Under the pieces are notes generated by a model. That model was not told where the DNA came from. It saw only the letters and a list, made by a program, of their open reading frames with translations, and searched no databases. This document shows positions 8,266 through 16,712 of a stretch of 64,000 nt of DNA, in pieces. How positions within the stretch are numbered: position 1 is the first letter of the stretch; each line of letters opens with the position of its first letter. A program made the position numbers and the translations under genes. The DNA comes from Paenibacillus polygoni (GTDB lineage: Bacteria; Bacillota; Bacilli; Paenibacillales; Paenibacillaceae): assembly GCF_030263935.1 (NCBI RefSeq), contig NZ_CP127162.1, forward strand, positions 448,001-512,000. The letters run 5' to 3'.

Positions 8266-9198
8266 TTAGTTTTGCTCTACTACCTCATCCCATTTACCAG
8301 GGGTTATCTCTTTATAGAGATAAGTTTTGTCTTCGAAAGTTCCCTCTATATAACGATATCCGTCTTCTACCCACTCTTTGGTCACGTCCATATAAAATGA
8401 ATCTGAACTGTTGTCATATATTACTGTGTATTCGCCTCTCGATAATACAACCTCGCGCTTCTTCGGGTAAAAGGAATGATAATCTATGCTGCCTAGCTTC
8501 TCTCCCCAATATCCCGCAATTCCACCTTGATAATGATGAGAGCTAATTGTTCTGTATTTAAACTTCAGCCACGTCCTTGGATCAAAATCAAACTCAAAAT
8601 ATGTATTGGGTGTTACGGTGATATAGGATACTTCTCCCACGGGGTATCGTGCTTCTACTTCTTGATAAATAATGCTTTTTACAATGATTTTATAGGTGCA
8701 ATAAAGAAGGACGAAGATAACAGCAAAAATAACGGGTAATTTGGTTTTGCGCTTTAGGCAAATGGCGAGAAGCAGTCCTGCTGCTAACGGAAACCATACC
8801 CACGGATCACCTAACGTCAGGGCCTCCATGATCCACAGCTTGTCACTAAAAGGATAAAGCAAAGGGATATCGTGCCCCATATAATCTAGAAACAAATGCC
8901 CTCCGATAGCCGAAGCTGTAGAAGCTCCCCACAAACGCCAGAAAGAAACTTTTCTAAGTAAAAGTTTAGCGATAAGTGCGATCCATAACACAACGATTGG
9001 AGCAAATAACAACGAATGTGTCCATGGTTGTGAATCTCGTCCACCAAGTAAGTCAGGAGCAATGCCGCTTAGTCCACCTATGAAAATGTAAGAAATACGC
9101 TGTACCCATGTTCCTACCGGGAGCAAGATGTAGGAGATAGCAGCCCCTAGAAGGGCGTGGGATAAAATATGAAAAAATAAATAGAGATGTTCATCCAA
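8266..9198 (-). CDS. Membrane protein of the YdjM/DUF457 metal-dependent hydrolase type
   Basis: In the 310-residue protein, the N-terminal half has about five hydrophobic segments with conserved polar clusters: HILSHALLGA, APDLLGGRDSQPWTHSLLF and GGHLFLDYMGHD. Asp and His residues in membrane or interface positions are typical of the YdjM-like (LexA-regulated, membrane-bound hydrolase-like) family. From about residue 165, after one more membrane segment, a soluble domain of about 130 residues follows, rich in aromatic and acidic residues, probably outside the cell. Substrate and reaction are not known. The gene is monocistronic and reads towards the duplicated RNA element. Confidence 0.7.
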   Translation of the reverse strand: MDEHLYLFFHILSHALLGAAISYILLPVGTWVQRISYIFIGGLSGIAPDLLGGRDSQPWTHSLLFAPIVVLWIALIAKLLLRKVSFWRLWGASTASAIGGHLFLDYMGHDIPLLYPFSDKLWIMEALTLGDPWVWFPLAAGLLLAICLKRKTKLPVIFAVIFVLLYCTYKIIVKSIIYQEVEARYPVGEVSYITVTPNTYFEFDFDPRTWLKFKYRTISSHHYQGGIAGYWGEKLGSIDYHSFYPKKREVVLSRGEYTVIYDNSSDSFYMDVTKEWVEDGYRYIEGTFEDKTYLYKEITPGKWDEVVEQN

Positions 9199-9267
9199 GG
9201 TAAATGGTCAGCTCCTTTTTTTAAGCTACCTATATAACAATGGAACCTCTTAAAAGGTTCATATAGA

Positions 9268-9308
9268 AAAGATCCTGGCCTACTTTAGCAAAATAGGCAG
9301 GATCTTAT
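9268..9308 (-). terminator. Terminator of the GH8 gene
   Basis: The stem AAGATCCTG.CCTA/TAGG.CAGGATCTT is followed on the minus strand by TTTTCTAT. It lies downstream of the GH8 gene after a repeat array. Confidence 0.75.
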
Positions 9309-9400
9309 TAGGTTTCATCTCTATTAGATTTCATCACTCTATAGCAACAATGTTGATTGTCGAAACCATAGGAATGAGGGTTAAGCATGAAATTAGAGGT

Positions 9401-9480
9401 GAATTCATGTAAATTGATGAGAATTGATGTAAATTCATGAGAATTGATGTAAATTCATGAGAATTCATGTGAATTCATGC
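9401..9480. repeat. Short tandem repeat, 4 x 20 bp (8 x 10 bp)
   Basis: Four 20-bp units, each a doublet of a 10-bp motif close to GAATTNATGT/AAATTNATGA, fill 9401-9480. The array lies between the GH8 stop codon and its terminator. The rest of the gap 9199-9504 holds only that terminator. Confidence 0.9.
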
Positions 9481-9504
9481 AAATTTATTACCTTTGCTCT
9501 TCAC

Positions 9505-10683
9505 CTAATATGCCGCATCCTGCTGCTCATTCTTCGGCAGCCAAATCCGGTAACGTCCGCTGAGGGCAAGCAGAGCGAATAGATATAAGCAGTTGTCATA
9601 GTAACGTCTATCTCCCGTACGAATCGGAGTTTGCCAGAATAGTTCCACAGCGGCTCTTGCATGTTCATGGTTAGGAACGGCTAAGGCTGCCACTGCATTC
9701 GTAGCGATTAAGCCCACAGGATGAAGCGACTTCTCTTCAAACGGCTCTCCTGCCACTGTATAACGCCGATAATCTTCCGGATTTTTGTCTGAGAAAAAAG
9801 TTAATATTCGCTCTGCAATCCTGCTTAATTCAGGGTCGCTTCCAAACCATTCCGCATCTACTCCAAGATTTGCTGCGACACGGTATGAATCACTAAAAAA
9901 GTGTCCATAGCCACGCTCGTTGTTTGGCGTTCCATCGTAATAGGAGTATTCAGGAGCAAGCCCGGTTTCTGGATGACAAGCAGTAGGTAGATACTTCCGG
10001 CTGGCCACAGCTGCTTCTTTCCAAAATAAGCGATCTTCCGGATTGGCCCACTCCGCAAAAAGCTCATAGAAATGAGGAAGATGGTACGACGGATCTGTAA
10101 ATTCACAGTTCGGTACAAACTTAATTAATTTGTTATCAGGATTCCACATGGGAGAACCGTAACCGTCTTTTTCACCTTTATGAATGCAGGTATGAAGCAG
10201 ATCTCGTGCTTGCTGTCCATAATTAAAAGGGGCTTCATCCTTATCTCCCCAGCGATGTGAAGCGAAAAAAAGAGCGAGTGCGAAGAACTCTTCTCCATCT
10301 GGAGCAGGACCATTTGAATTCCGCGATCCATCCGGCAGACAGGACCACGCGAAGTATCCGGCATTAGGCCCTTCTGTAATAAACATATTTTTCATGGTAT
10401 AGCGCCATAATCTATCAAATATATCCTGCCGATCCATCTGAACAGCCATCATCATGCCGTATGACATTCCTTCTGTCCGGACATCTAAGTTACCCGTATC
10501 CAGTAAGTAGCCCATATCCTCTTCAGCTTCATAATAGATCCGAGTATCTGGTGAATCCCCGAACAACTGCCTCCAGCAAGTTTGGATCCGATCTTCAATC
10601 TCAGGAAGAGCATAATTGTACGTTTGCAGCAAATTACGATATTGACCCGTGAAAAAAGCACCTTGCCTATGGATTGTTGACAA
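9505..10683 (-). CDS. GH8 reducing-end xylose-releasing exo-oligoxylanase (Rex-like)
   Basis: The 392-residue protein has no signal peptide, so it acts on imported oligosaccharides in the cytoplasm. The start is TTG at 10683, with AGGAGG about 10 bases upstream. It closely resembles, from memory, Bacillus halodurans Rex: GAFFTGQYRNLL, LLDTGNLDVRTEGMSYGMMM (general acid Glu in RTEG), AWSCLPDGSRNSNGPAPDGEE, SYHLPHFYELFAEWAN, GYGHFFSDSYRVAANLG (catalytic base Asp in SDSYR) and DNCLYLFALLALSG. Rex releases xylose from the reducing end of xylo-oligosaccharides (EC 3.2.1.156). The gene stands alone. Substrate assignment is by close similarity; GH8 also contains chitosanases and cellulases, which lack this pattern. 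Confidence 0.88.
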   Translation of the reverse strand: MSTIHRQGAFFTGQYRNLLQTYNYALPEIEDRIQTCWRQLFGDSPDTRIYYEAEEDMGYLLDTGNLDVRTEGMSYGMMMAVQMDRQDIFDRLWRYTMKNMFITEGPNAGYFAWSCLPDGSRNSNGPAPDGEEFFALALFFASHRWGDKDEAPFNYGQQARDLLHTCIHKGEKDGYGSPMWNPDNKLIKFVPNCEFTDPSYHLPHFYELFAEWANPEDRLFWKEAAVASRKYLPTACHPETGLAPEYSYYDGTPNNERGYGHFFSDSYRVAANLGVDAEWFGSDPELSRIAERILTFFSDKNPEDYRRYTVAGEPFEEKSLHPVGLIATNAVAALAVPNHEHARAAVELFWQTPIRTGDRRYYDNCLYLFALLALSGRYRIWLPKNEQQDAAY

Positions 10684-10774
10684 TCTTACCAGGCCTCCTA
10701 CAAGATTATGATATTGTACTCAACCATCATAACTCACAACTTAATTTATTTGGGATAAATGGGAAAATAAAGAT

Positions 10775-10820
10775 AAAAAAGAATCCTTCCCTAGTTCCAC
10801 ACAGGGGAAGGATTCTTTTA
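10775..10820 (-). terminator. Terminator (minus strand gene 10857)
   Basis: A 15-bp stem AAAAGAATCCTTCCC (10777-10791)/GGGAAGGATTCTTTT (10805-10819) is followed by T-rich sequence on the minus strand. It ends the membrane protein gene to the right. Confidence 0.85.
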
Positions 10821-10856
10821 AATGTAACTTCGTTTGCTATCAAGGTCTTATCTATA

Positions 10857-11768
10857 CTATTCCCTATCCTTATCTTTTACCAAGTCTTGATCTTTTTTTG
10901 CTTCTTCTATTGCTAGGACCTCTGCATGATGGATCACGGGGCGATTCGTCATCAAATCGGGATGACCTACATAGGGCCGTTCCTTACGTGAAGGGGGCTT
11001 ACTGAGTCTAAATCCAAGCAGGAATAAAAGAAGCTGAACCCCAAGCACATAGGGAGCTGCAGAAAGTCCGATCAAGTGGAACAATGCGGCGAGAATGATA
11101 AGAATCGATAACATAATATTCGTAAAACCTGCATCTGTTCGAGGTTTGGACAAAGCGAGAATGTAGATATACGCTGTAGTGATGAGCCCGGAAACGAATC
11201 TAGCTGAGATGACAATCCAATCGTATACCGATGGCGTGCTAGCTGAATCGATTGCCACAATAAACTGGTAGACTAAAAACGCGATTCCCGTTGCCGCAAG
11301 AGGGGCGAATAAAGGTTGTACAATCTGCCACAGGGCTTGTCCCCAGCTAGGCGAATGCAGTATAGACAAAAGCTGATTTCGCTCTGCGGCGAGCTTCGTC
11401 ATTTCACGGTCCAGTCCACGCTGCAACAGTTCCAGTCTGGATTCATCTCTATCATTAAGGCAAGCTTGAATCTGTTCTTGCACATGAGGGTTTAAACAAG
11501 GCGCTGATTTACTTTCCTGAAGAGCAAGGATAAGGGCACCATGAAAAGGTTCTCCCGGCAGGCCTTCGCGCTGTAAACCAAGTGTGATTTGGCCGGCCAA
11601 ACGAGAATAGGCATAGAGTGTGTCTTGCAGCTCATCCACTCGCCTATATTTGTTCTGTTTCAGCGTTGAAGCATGATATATGTATAACCACAACAGCAGA
11701 ACAATAAAAAAGGCAATGAGAGCAATTGTAGGTACTGATAACGGAACTATAGTCATACCTGCTAGCAT
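10857..11768 (-). CDS. Uncharacterised multi-pass membrane protein
   Basis: ATG 11768 is chosen because GGAGG lies 13 bases upstream; an in-frame GTG at 11813 would add 15 residues without a ribosome binding site. The protein of about 303 residues has one N-terminal membrane segment (rich in I/L/V, ending LLLWLYIYH), then a soluble region of about 120 residues with a predicted helical, Arg/Glu/Gln-rich pattern, then four more membrane segments and a charged C-terminus (EEAKKDQDLVKDKDRE). No known domain was recognised. The layout resembles sensor-like or MotA-like membrane proteins, but no motif supports a specific assignment. Confidence 0.65.
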   Translation of the reverse strand: MLAGMTIVPLSVPTIALIAFFIVLLLWLYIYHASTLKQNKYRRVDELQDTLYAYSRLAGQITLGLQREGLPGEPFHGALILALQESKSAPCLNPHVQEQIQACLNDRDESRLELLQRGLDREMTKLAAERNQLLSILHSPSWGQALWQIVQPLFAPLAATGIAFLVYQFIVAIDSASTPSVYDWIVISARFVSGLITTAYIYILALSKPRTDAGFTNIMLSILIILAALFHLIGLSAAPYVLGVQLLLFLLGFRLSKPPSRKERPYVGHPDLMTNRPVIHHAEVLAIEEAKKDQDLVKDKDRE

Positions 11769-12020
11769 GTTCAGGCTTCTTCCTCCTTCCGTACAATTCT
11801 TTACTTCTTTCACTATTGCATATGAAAACTAGGTTTTCAAGTCATATCCCATAGAACTGGATAAGCATTGTTTTCCATTGCCCAAAAAGGAACGCACGTT
11901 TTCATTTAACCTAAAAATCAATTACAATATCAGAAATGAATAGTCCTTATTCTTTCTATTTAATAGAAACGAACGAATGGAAGTAGATAACAAAAACTCT
12001 CAGAAAAGAGGTGGACACAA

Positions 12021-12428
12021 ATGTTGATAACCCATGAAACTCCATCAATAGAGTCCTATCTGAATCTGCGCCGTGCTGCTGGGCTAAGTAGCATGAGTAG
12101 GGAAGGTGCTGAAAAAGGGCTGCCTTCGACTTTATTTGCGGTCAGTCTAATGGAAGGCGGCCAATTAATTGGAATGGGCAGAGTCGTCGGGGATGGCGGA
12201 TTACAGTTTTTAGTATGCGATATTGCTGTTCATCCAGAGGAGCAGGGCAAAGGATACGGAAAAACGATAATGAAAGAAATTAAACACTATATCGATGAAC
12301 AAGTTCCTGCTGAGGGGATTGTATCTCTAATAGCAGATAAGCCGGCAGATCGATTATATGAACAGTATGGTTTTCTACATGCTGCCCCAGACTCACTCGG
12401 TATGTGGTTCAAACAGAGGCAGCTGTAA
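12021..12428 (+). CDS. GNAT family N-acetyltransferase
   Basis: The 135-residue protein is preceded by AAAAGAGGTGGACACAA. The acetyl-CoA binding motif A is clear: DIAVHPEEQGKGYGKTIMKEI (Q-G-K-G-Y-G at about residues 77-82). Beta-strand GMGRVVGDGG precedes it, and ADRLYEQYGF with the final MWF is the usual GNAT motif B end. It probably acetylates a small amine; the substrate is not apparent. It is monocistronic. Confidence 0.88.
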   Translation: MLITHETPSIESYLNLRRAAGLSSMSREGAEKGLPSTLFAVSLMEGGQLIGMGRVVGDGGLQFLVCDIAVHPEEQGKGYGKTIMKEIKHYIDEQVPAEGIVSLIADKPADRLYEQYGFLHAAPDSLGMWFKQRQL

Positions 12429-12591
12429 GAATCTTTGTGTAAATAAAAAAGAGGATTAATTGACAAAGTTACATAACTGTGAAAAGATGAAGAGGTAACA
12501 AAGGTAACAAATCCGATCAAAAAAGCGGATCATTGAAATAAACATAAGCTATATGATGAATATACAGAGATATTAACATAAAGAGAAAAAC

Positions 12592-12645
12592 GGGGCCCCT
12601 TTGAATTCTGACGGAGATGTTCAGAAACAGCAAGGAGGGCCTTTT
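12592..12645 (+). promoter_or_regulatory. Leader hairpin before the threonine synthase gene (attenuator candidate)
   Basis: GGCCCCTT (about 12594-12601) can pair with AAGGAGGGCC (12632-12641), with one or two bulges. An inner perfect TTCTGA (12606-12611)/TCAGAA (12621-12626) stem lies in the loop, and TTTTC follows. No T-box motif was seen. A weak TTGACA is present at 12460, but its -10 is poor. Confidence 0.4.
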
Positions 12646-12708
12646 CATTATCAAAAAAGGGGATGTTGCCAGCATATTTTGGTCGGAAAATATGAGGAGG
12701 CTATGTTC

Positions 12709-12834
12709 ATGGTAAGGGATAATTACAGCTACTTAAGTCATCTGGAATGTCCGAAATGCGAACGTATCTACTATTCAACTGAGGTACAGCAGCTATGTTC
12801 CTGCGGTTCTCCGCTGCTAGCTCGCTATGAGTAA
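12709..12834 (+). CDS. thrC: Threonine synthase N-terminal zinc-ribbon segment (split gene)
   Basis: The start is ATG 12709, eight bases after GAGGAGG (12694-12700). The 41-residue product contains a zinc ribbon, ECPKC followed by CSCG, in the context SYLSHLECPKCER..QLCSCGSPLLARYE, which in long threonine synthases is continuous with the PLP domain. Here the frame ends TAA at 12832-12834, overlapping the ATG of the catalytic frame in the sequence ATGAGTAA. It may be a frameshift (natural or in the sequence) or a translationally coupled two-piece enzyme. Confidence 0.65.
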   Translation: MVRDNYSYLSHLECPKCERIYYSTEVQQLCSCGSPLLARYE

Positions 12835-13954
12835 AGATTGGGATCCTGCCTCGTTAAAAGACAGAGAAATGAATCTATGGAGATATCACGAACTGCTGCC
12901 CGTACAGCAGCCGCAGCATATTGTTTGCCTGGGTGAAGTTATGACACCGCTGCTGCGTATGCCGAGTCTCGGTATGGATATGTCGATTCCAAAACTTTAT
13001 ATGAAGGACGAAAGTCTTATGCCAAGCGGGTCATATAAGGCTAGAGGAGCCGCTGTAGGGATTTCGAAGGCAAAGGAACTAGGCATAGAGCGGTTTGTAA
13101 TGCCTTCTAACGGAAATGCTGGAGCAGCTTGGTCATTATATGCTGCCCGGGGAGGACTGAGCTCTTCGGTAGTAATGTCGGTTCAAGCACCGCCCATTAC
13201 TCGGGATGAGTGTATCGCGGCAGGAGCCGAACTTCTGCTGGTAAAGGGAATCATAAGTGATGCAGGGAGAATTGTCGCAGACAAAGTGAAGCGTGAAGGA
13301 ATATATGATACTTCAGCGCTAAAGGAACCTTATCGGATTGAAGGTAAAAAGACGATGGGTTTTGAAATTATCGAACAAATGAATTTCGAGGTCCCAGATG
13401 TAATCCTTTATCCAACGGGTACGGGGGCAGGACTCATTGGGATTCATAAAGCACTGCAAGAACTACAGGAGATTGGCTGGATATCAGGTCCGCTGCCTAG
13501 GCTCGTAGCTGTTCAGTCCGAAGGTTGCGCCCCTATTGTGAAAGCGTGGGAGAATCAGCAGACCGAAACTATGTTTTGGGAGCAGTCTAGTACGGAAGCG
13601 CTTGGCATTCATGTTCCTAAGACCATAGGAGATTTCCTTGTGCTGGATGCAATCTATCAAACAGGCGGGGTTGCCATCTCTGTAACGGAAGATGAGATAT
13701 TGAAAGAGCAGGAACAGGTTACAAGAATGGAAGGGAGTTTTCTATGCCCTGAAGGAGCTGCCGCCTTTGCTGCAGCACGAGTGCTTCGGTCCAATGGCTG
13801 GATTGAAGAGGAAGAAAAAGTGGTGGTGCTGAATACTGGATCAGGACTGAAGTACCCAAGAATATCAAGTAACGAAGACTTGTTTCTGAATCCAGAGGAG
13901 GCCTTGACATCCTATCCTATTAAGGAGCAGGCTCCATCGATCATTAAAGGATAA
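12827..13954 (+). CDS. thrC: Threonine synthase-like PLP enzyme, catalytic part
   Basis: The 375-residue frame contains a fold-type II PLP domain. GSYKARGA holds the Schiff-base lysine (about residue 72), SNGNAGAAWSLYAARGG is the phosphate/substrate loop, PTGTGAGLIGIHKAL is the Gly-rich PLP phosphate cradle, and LNTGSGLKYP is near the end. Threonine synthase converts O-phosphohomoserine to threonine. The usual VTLGEGxTPLL entry motif reads VCLGEVMTPLL, with Val in place of Gly. It overlaps the zinc-ribbon frame by 8 bp; together they would make about 416 residues, the normal length. A related PLP lyase/synthase is possible, since no thrB or hom gene is adjacent. Confidence 0.75.
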   Translation: MSKDWDPASLKDREMNLWRYHELLPVQQPQHIVCLGEVMTPLLRMPSLGMDMSIPKLYMKDESLMPSGSYKARGAAVGISKAKELGIERFVMPSNGNAGAAWSLYAARGGLSSSVVMSVQAPPITRDECIAAGAELLLVKGIISDAGRIVADKVKREGIYDTSALKEPYRIEGKKTMGFEIIEQMNFEVPDVILYPTGTGAGLIGIHKALQELQEIGWISGPLPRLVAVQSEGCAPIVKAWENQQTETMFWEQSSTEALGIHVPKTIGDFLVLDAIYQTGGVAISVTEDEILKEQEQVTRMEGSFLCPEGAAAFAAARVLRSNGWIEEEEKVVVLNTGSGLKYPRISSNEDLFLNPEEALTSYPIKEQAPSIIKG

Positions 13955-13974
13955 TGGAGTTCATAGATTAAGTG

Positions 13975-14020
13975 AGGACTATCTTTCTATTCTTGTAAAG
14001 AATAGAGATGGTTCTTTTTT
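13975..14020 (+). terminator. Terminator of the threonine synthase gene
   Basis: The imperfect stem (ATCT.TCTATTC/GAATAGAGAT) is followed by TTCTTTTTT. Confidence 0.8.
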
Positions 14021-14160
14021 AATGAGAAAATGGTGAACTTTTGATATTTGAAGAATCTTCTTTATAATAGGACATACCGTTTTAATTGTTGGTTAAATGG
14101 ATTAATACATAGTGTGAAAGAACTGTACAGGGAATTTACTAATGAAATGGGGAATGAATA

Positions 14161-14793
14161 ATGAAGTTAATTATATTTGGTGCATCAGGTACCATTGGAC
14201 AAGCGATCTTGCAAGAAGCTTTGAGACGAAAACATGAGGTTACGGCGGTTGTTCGCAATCGATTTAAACTCAATGAAAAACACGATCTGCTTACGATTGT
14301 AGAAGGCGATTTGCTGAATCCTGGATCCATTGCTGAACTAGTCAAAGATCACGAAGTGGTAATCAGCGCTTACGGCCCTAAGTTTGGAGCAGAGCAGGAA
14401 TTGGTAGAAGTGGCTCGCGCTCTTGTAGAAGGATTACACAAAGGCGGAGTAGAGCGACTAATCGTGGTTGGCGGAGCAGGAAGCTTGATGACGGACGAAG
14501 GAATTCCACTTATGGAAACACCAGGATTCCCAGAAGAAGTGAAGCCTCTTGCGATGGCGCATCAAGATGCTTATCAAATCTATCAAGAATCAGACCTTGA
14601 CTGGACGTACCTGAGTCCTGCTTCTACTATTGAGCCTGGAATCCGTACAGGTAATTTCCGAATTGGTACGGACCGATTAGTAGTGGATGAAGACGGGCAA
14701 AGCCGGATTTCTGTAGAAGATTATGCGGTAGCTCTTCTTGACGAAGTAGATGACCCTTATTTCAGCGGTTCAAGATTTACGGTTGCTTATTAA
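14161..14793 (+). CDS. NAD(P)-dependent oxidoreductase, atypical SDR (NAD(P)-binding Rossmann)
   Basis: The 210-residue protein begins MKLIIFGASGTIGQAIL, the Gly-rich nucleotide-binding loop GASGTIG. It continues with VRNRFKL (NADP-type basic residue after beta-2), VEGDLL and VERLIVVGGAGSL, typical of the NAD(P)H-binding (NmrA/YwnB-like, SDR_a5) group. LDWTYLSPAS is the family-wide motif around the substrate pocket. The YxxxK catalytic pair is absent, as usual for this group. It probably acts as a flavin or quinone reductase or redox sensor; no substrate can be assigned. It is monocistronic with its own terminator. Confidence 0.85.
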   Translation: MKLIIFGASGTIGQAILQEALRRKHEVTAVVRNRFKLNEKHDLLTIVEGDLLNPGSIAELVKDHEVVISAYGPKFGAEQELVEVARALVEGLHKGGVERLIVVGGAGSLMTDEGIPLMETPGFPEEVKPLAMAHQDAYQIYQESDLDWTYLSPASTIEPGIRTGNFRIGTDRLVVDEDGQSRISVEDYAVALLDEVDDPYFSGSRFTVAY

Positions 14794-14817
14794 CGATCAG
14801 TAGTAGATGAAAGACAG

Positions 14818-14852
14818 AAAAAAAGCGAAGACAAGTGCTTCGCTTTTTTTTA
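14818..14852 (+). terminator. Terminator
   Basis: AAGCGAAG/CTTCGCTT stem with 7-base loop, flanked by A-run and T-run. Confidence 0.9.
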
Positions 14853-14879
14853 TACCATTTTGACAGGAGGAGAAGCAGT

Positions 14880-16547
14880 GTGTATGTAGTTACAGCAGAA
14901 CAAATGAGAGAACTAGACGAGCATGTAATAGGATCTTGGGGTGTTCCCTCCGTTTGTCTGATGGAGAACGCAGGTAAGGCACTTGCAGAAGAAGTGCTCC
15001 ATTTCTGTCAGAACCGGCAGTCAAAAGAGCAGGTAACTAACGGAAACCCGCTTATATCTGACGAGGCAAGAGTAGCTTTTGATCGGTGGAAGGGAACCCG
15101 TGGACAGATTAGTAACGATGCTTTTAGCCGAGGGGAGAAAACGTTCGCAGAGCACTGGTATATCCTAGTTGGAAAAGGGAATAACGGCGGGGATGGACTC
15201 GTAGCTGCTCGCCACCTGTGGGAAGCTGGGGTGGGGATCACTCTTGTCTTTGCCGAGTGTCCGAAGGGGCTAAGCGAAGAGGCTCTGCTTGAGTATTACA
15301 CAGCGGAAGCGATGGGGATTCCATCTATCCTATTTACAGAACAGGGAGATGTCACATTCACTGGAGGAACAGGAATTATTGATGCTTTGCTTGGTACAGG
15401 CAGTAAAGGGGCTCCGCGACATGCGTATGCTTCTTTAATACAGGCAGCAAATGACAGCGGGCTTCCCATCATTTCGGCAGATATTCCAAGCGGACTCCAT
15501 GCGGATACGGGGACTCTTTATGAGCCGCATATTCGGGCAGAACGGACAGTATGTTTCGCACTGCTAAAGCGGGGACTTACACAGTTTCCAGGTGCAGAAG
15601 CCGCTGGGCAGATTAAAGTGCGTTCAGTCGGGATTCCGCCTCAGCTTGCAGAAGGACGATTTCGTGAAACTGTCTATTTACTAACAGAAGATGTACTGTC
15701 AGAGAAGCTGAAAGTAGATCTTACGCAAAGACGAGCGGAGGATGGGCATAAAGGAACCTATGGTCACGTCCTGCTTGTGGCAGGCACGCTAGCGATGAGC
15801 GGGGCGGGACTGCTCAGTTGCCGGGCGGCACTGCGATCCGGCTCTGGTCTTGTTACATGGGCGCTGCCTTCCGAACTGCTCCCGCATGTCATTGGCGCAG
15901 TGCCTGAGCTCATGCTTGCCGCAGCCGCAGAGGGTATGCATGGAACATGGAATAGGGCATCGGCTCAGAATATTATCAAGCTTGCAGAGAATCGGGATGT
16001 TATCGCGATTGGCCCTGGGCTGGGACGTTTTGAAGAGGATACCGACTGGCTGAGTCAAATCTATAAAGAGACAGACCTGCCGATGGTTATTGATGCGGAT
16101 GGGCTGAATATGTTGGCAGAGGCAGGTTCGGACTTTTTTAAACATATAGACTCTAGAAAAGCCCCCGTTATCTTAACCCCGCATCCAGGAGAAATGGCGC
16201 GTCTTGCCGGTGTGTCTACCCAAGAAATTCAGCAGAACCGAATAGATCATGCTCTGTCCTATTCAGCGAAATCAGGAGTCACACTTGTTCTAAAAGGATC
16301 AAGGACGGTGATTGCTACGCCCGAAGGGAATGCGTACATTAACATGACCGGTCATGCCGGAATGGGAACAGGCGGTACAGGAGATGTACTAACAGGAGTC
16401 ATTGCCAGTCTGCTTGCTCAAGGTTACAGTGCTGAACAAGCCGCTGCATTTGGGGTATACCTGCATGGTAAAGCCGGAGAGACCGCAGCAATGATGCGTA
16501 CTCACCCAGCAGGGGTGATGGCGGGAGATCTGACCGAGTATTTGTGA
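14880..16547 (+). CDS. nnr: Bifunctional NAD(P)HX epimerase / ADP-dependent NAD(P)HX dehydratase
   Basis: The start is GTG 14880, nine bases after AGGAGGA; an upstream in-frame TTG (14835) falls in the preceding terminator. The protein has 555 residues. The N-terminal YjeF_N epimerase domain has VTAEQMRELDE, LMENAG, GKGNNGGDGLVAARHL and DIPSGLHADTG. The C-terminal ribokinase-like YxkO/CARKD domain has GHKGTYGHVLLVAG, GPGLGR, VIDADGLNML, LTPHPGEMARL and GTGGTGDVLTG. The two activities repair hydrated NADH/NADPH. Between LMENAG and the GKGNNGGDG loop there are about 65 residues instead of about 35, an insertion that looks low in conservation. It is preceded by the terminator of the previous gene. 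Confidence 0.95.
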   Translation: MYVVTAEQMRELDEHVIGSWGVPSVCLMENAGKALAEEVLHFCQNRQSKEQVTNGNPLISDEARVAFDRWKGTRGQISNDAFSRGEKTFAEHWYILVGKGNNGGDGLVAARHLWEAGVGITLVFAECPKGLSEEALLEYYTAEAMGIPSILFTEQGDVTFTGGTGIIDALLGTGSKGAPRHAYASLIQAANDSGLPIISADIPSGLHADTGTLYEPHIRAERTVCFALLKRGLTQFPGAEAAGQIKVRSVGIPPQLAEGRFRETVYLLTEDVLSEKLKVDLTQRRAEDGHKGTYGHVLLVAGTLAMSGAGLLSCRAALRSGSGLVTWALPSELLPHVIGAVPELMLAAAAEGMHGTWNRASAQNIIKLAENRDVIAIGPGLGRFEEDTDWLSQIYKETDLPMVIDADGLNMLAEAGSDFFKHIDSRKAPVILTPHPGEMARLAGVSTQEIQQNRIDHALSYSAKSGVTLVLKGSRTVIATPEGNAYINMTGHAGMGTGGTGDVLTGVIASLLAQGYSAEQAAAFGVYLHGKAGETAAMMRTHPAGVMAGDLTEYL

Positions 16548-16565
16548 AGAAGACGATAAAAAAGA

Positions 16566-16595
16566 AATGGTTACAGGGGAACCATTCTAGTTCTT
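16566..16595 (+). terminator. Probable weak terminator of nnr
   Basis: AATGGTT (16566-16572)/AACCATT (16580-16586) hairpin is followed by CTAGTTCTT; the T-tract is poor. Confidence 0.4.
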
Positions 16596-16598
16596 AGG

Positions 16599-16639
16599 TT
16601 GACAGTACAGGGATATAATTGGTATTATTTTCTAATACC
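16599..16639 (+). promoter_or_regulatory. Promoter with overlapping palindromic operator
   Basis: TTGACA (16599-16604), 18-bp spacer, TATTAT (16623-16628). The perfect inverted repeat GGTATTA-N5-TAATACC (16621-16639) covers the -10, so a dimeric repressor could block transcription of the FMN reductase gene. The half-site TAATACCGA resembles what I recall of CymR (cysteine regulator) sites, but this is uncertain. Confidence 0.6.
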
Positions 16640-16712
16640 GACGTAAATAGTAGGATTTATCAAGATACAGCACAGTAACAATAAAAATAGATAACCTTGA
16701 GGTGAATGAAGC

